DNA of 64,000 nt from contig NC_080047.1 of assembly GCF_026212465.1 (NCBI RefSeq), positions 36,708,174 to 36,772,173 on the forward strand, read 5' to 3'. Under the pieces are notes generated by a model that did not search any database, had not been told where the DNA came from, and saw only the letters and a list, made by a program, of their open reading frames with translations. This document shows positions 60,867-64,000 of this stretch, piece after piece. This DNA comes from Amaranthus tricolor (lineage: Eukaryota > Streptophyta > Magnoliopsida > Caryophyllales > Amaranthaceae). The position numbers and the translations under genes were made by a program. Every line of letters begins with the position of its first letter. The stretch's first letter is position 1.

Positions 60867-63800
60867 TTAGAGTTTAGTTATTGAAATCTCAAGGCCGTCA
60901 GCAGGTAAAGGATGTGATAAATAAGAGATTGGTACGTCAGGATTCACCATTTCCCACCTACATCATCCAAACACATATCATTAATTATTTATATTGTGTT
61001 AATAAAGTAATTAATTAAGTGTAATTAGTCATGCTTAATTTCTGAATAAAAATTAATGAAAACTTACTTGTATCCAATGGCCAAATGATGGATGAAAAGG
61101 GCCATTATTTAGACGAATAATCATGCTTCCTGGACAAAATCTTAAACCTCCTCCAAATGGAAGGTATGTGCCATGTTTAGGGCGTGTCTGCACATTAAAT
61201 TTTATTTATTATTAAATATTATAATAATAATTTGATTTTTATTACTCCCATCGTTTCACTCCAATTATAGCATTTGTTTTTTGTAGTCTATCAATAAATA
61301 TGTGAAAAAATACATATTGTTCAATTGATCGATAGGGTGAATTGGATTGAGTATTTATTATTAGGAAAAAAAAATAGAATAATTATCATACAATGCAAAA
61401 AAACCGATATGTTAGACTCTAAGAAACTTACATCCCATCTATCTGGATTGAAACACATAGGATCATCAAAGTTATTTGGATCGTTGTGAAGTTGCCTTAG
61501 CCATACCATTACTCTCCAACCTTTTGGGATTAAATAACCTGAAAATATGTTAATTTTCTAGTTATCAACATATATTCTATTTCATATATATTTATGTTGT
61601 AGCTATTGATGAAATAACTAAACAAAATTTTAGTTTAAAATACATACCTTTAAATTCAGCATCTTCCATAACTCTTCTGAAAAGAAATCCAGAAAGATTT
61701 GCCATTCTAAGCACTTCTTCAACCACCTGGATTATTTTTCCAAGAGAAAATATTTTTTAGAATCGGGTACATATAATTAAATAGTTGACATTAAACATGA
61801 AAAAAGTTTGTATTTTTTAATTCATAGATAAAGTTAGAGAATCTCTATGTGGTAAGGGGATGAGATTTAATCCTTTCTATGTATGAAAATAGAACCCAAC
61901 CATATTATAAGGGTGGATCGAAAAGTTTTAAGCCACTTACCAACCAATAAATCCTTATCTTAATCAACATTTAGAATATTTTGAAAATTTAGCGTATACA
62001 ACCTTGACTATCTAGCTTGAATAATCCGAATGTGGAATTAGAATTCAATGACAATAGTATTTTAAATTTTTTAGGAGAACTACCGGGATGGTTTGTCACT
62101 TATTAATGAATTAAAAATAATGTGCATATTTTATAATTTTATTGAAGCCCTTCGACCAATTATCATATAATTTTGGGATGTTATCTCTTTAATTTATAAA
62201 TTATGTTTACATCGTGTTTTTTCAATTATATATATACAGCTGGCTGGCAATGACAATAAAATCAAACCAATTTAACAATAATAACATACCTTATTTGTGT
62301 ACTTGAGCTTTTGAATATCTCCATTTGTGATTTTCTCACCATTCTTTTCGTTTAAAAGGGCATTGTTTTCTTCCTGCAATAAAAAAAATTTTGTCATATA
62401 TTTGTTTAATAATGTGGCTAATTTGTAATTATAAAGAAAATCTATAAAGAAAGGTACCCTAAGTTTTTGTAGAACAGTAGGAGATTTTGCTAAGAAATAA
62501 TGACACCATGTCACGGCATAAGCACTTGATATATGACCAAGAAGGATCGAGTTTACAATGTTATCTAACACCTCTTCGTCTTTCAAATGTTTTCCTTCGA
62601 TGTCCGTTGCTTTCATCAATGAATCCATTAAATCACCAACACTTTCTTTTGTTACATCAATATCCTTATTGTTCGTCCTTCTTTTGTCTAGCTCGTTCTT
62701 GAAGATCTTTACAATCTTCTCACGACACTAGTGTATTAAACAAAAAATCATTAGACAGATATTAGATTGTTTGGTTCAGTAATCTTTTTGTTATTTTCAT
62801 CACTAGCAAAAATAATAAAATATTTTTGATAGTAAGAAAGAAGCTTGATATATTACCTTAAGGGCCTTATAATAAGATGTTCCAGGGATATGCAATGGTG
62901 TAGCTCTGAAGCCTAAATTTAAAATCTCATACGCCTCAGCAAGATCTTCTATTTGATGAGTATTAAACTCGAAGCCAACAACATATCTCAAAGTGCAGTC
63001 AAGTGTTGCCTAAAGTAATTAGAAAATTTTAATTCATCAATTCATCTTATAATAGAATATAATATATGTTGAACATAAAAGAATTATAAGCTATTTAAGT
63101 CATACCTTCTTAAGTTCATAAAATGTTTTGATATTGGATTTCTGAGACCATGATTCAAGGGCTGAAACTATACAAGGTTGAACTTTGTGCATAACCCATG
63201 CAAGTGCATCTGGACGAGAAAAACAATTCACAACAAGACTCTTGATTATATCATGACGTTCACCTTCAATTGATATTACTGAATTACGTCCCACTACTTT
63301 GTTGGTAGGCCATTCTGCCTTAAAATTATCCCCAGAGTTGAGAATATGTTTGCATAGAGAGGAGGCACATACTATGATGCTTGGAGCCCCATATAAATGA
63401 GTTCTATAAACGCCCACGTTATTTCCATACCTAATACATCATATCATCATAAGTAAATGATTAGTTGGTCATACAGCCAAAAAAAATGTTTGGTAAATGG
63501 CTTTCAAGCACAAGCTGTTCAGCTGGTTTTTAAGCCAAAATAAAAAAAAGCTACTTCTGTTAGCTTTTTTTGTTGGCTTATTGGCATATTGGCCCATTTT
63601 TTTTCTTATAAATGGCCAACAACTAATATTTAATTTATCAAATATCTTCATAAACAGCTGGCTTTTTAAGCTAATTTAAAAGCCAACAAAAACAACGAAC
63701 ATTTTCAGCCAGTCTAACAAGCCAACTAAAAAGCCAAAAACTTACAACCAACAACCAATAACCAATTACCAAACAACCCCTTTATCTATTTAGCTTAACA

Positions 63801-64000
63801 TGTACCCCTAAATGAACAAAACTTAAAGAACATACGTCAATGGGTAGAGTGTACATACCTTTCTATCTTGGATTTGATAAAATCATCGGGACGACGGACA
63901 ATATTGAAAAACCATTGAAATGAGAGAGTCTCGCCGAGAAAAGGAAGGCCCAAGTAGCCAGGTGGTAGTTGTACCGTAGCCTCGTCAAAATTAGAGCGTT
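60867..64000 (-). pseudogene. Cytochrome P450 copy E, start outside window, frameshifted in exon 8
   Basis: Minus-strand exons: 64000-63859 (partial exon 1), 63430-63106, 63009-62857, 62727-62458, 62373-62290, 61726-61648, 61538-61432, 61187-61068 and 60957-60867. Exons 1-7 are open with the same hinge, LGHISS I-helix, EVLR and FNPDRWD. Exon 8 is 120 nt rather than 119: a third T at 61108-61110 shifts the frame just after the heme Cys and MIIRL. The last 43 residues are replaced by about 20 before a TGA early in exon 9. The heme loop survives, but the C-terminal beta region does not. Introns 2 and 3 and exons 2 and 3 are almost identical to copy D. Confidence 0.85.
63465..63790. mobile_element. 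MITE in intron 1 of copy E
   Basis: The left part has ATGTTTGGTAAATGGCTT, and the right end read inward is GGGGTTGTTTGGTAATTGG. The interior is rich in AGCCAA/TTGGCT words in both orientations. It accounts for the longer intron (428 against 195 bp in copy D). Superfamily (hAT or PIF) and exact ends are not settled. Confidence 0.55.

Overview
The window is nuclear DNA of a flowering plant. The genes have spliced plant-type introns, the base composition is very AT-rich, and most of the sequence is plant transposable elements (Copia, Cassandra, TRIM, Helitron, hAT, CACTA, PIF/Harbinger, mariner/Stowaway, a LINE relic). A eudicot is likely. A Caryophyllales host is only a guess, based on one MITE type.

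The only host genes I can support are a cluster of cytochrome P450 genes of the CYP85 clan. They look like the CYP88/CYP729 (ent-kaurenoic acid oxidase-like) group. Five copies are visible. Copy A (plus, 1-335) shows only its last two exons. Copy B (plus, 14237-17451) has 9 exons and is intact, 495 aa. Copy C (minus, 43806-40493) has one extra base in exon 7. Copy D (minus, 52286-49055) is intact, 493 aa. Copy E (minus, from beyond 64000 to 60867) has one extra base in exon 8. A and B converge on C, D and E. All copies whose exon 4 is visible (B-E) share an I-helix reading LGHISS, with Ile where the catalytic acid normally sits, while the heme loop, ExxR and PERF motifs are normal.

Layout: 1-2425 is the 3' part of copy A and its duplicated flank, which carries a Helitron nested in a TRIM. 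2426-8045 is a young, intact Copia element inside a (TA)n tract. 9090-12383 is a 3.3-kb hAT-type element with a perfect 8-bp target duplication and gene-like cargo. 12540-13620 holds tandem repeats and an old hAT-like relic. 14237-17451 is P450 copy B. 18029-27060 is two decayed Copia elements joined head to head, followed by an LTR triplet that forms a long hairpin. 27214-29260 has a CACTA element, a TRIM fragment and a Cassandra solo LTR with a 5S-like core. 29490-33920 is a PIF/Harbinger transposon with both genes open. 33950-39390 holds Helitron, Copia, Stowaway and mariner-like pieces. 40493-43806 is copy C. 44092-48562 has Stowaway MITEs, a solo LTR and a TRIM. 49055-52286 is copy D. 52400-60270 has a LINE tail, a Copia end, and a gag-only LTR element inside a 1.2-kb direct duplication. 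60867-64000 is copy E.

The P450 genes are the likely functional cargo: a locally amplified family growing by segmental duplication, gene conversion and frameshift loss in a transposon-dense region. Exon borders were set by GT/AG rules and by agreement among copies. Single-base frameshifts and long (TA)n tracts could include sequencing or assembly errors.
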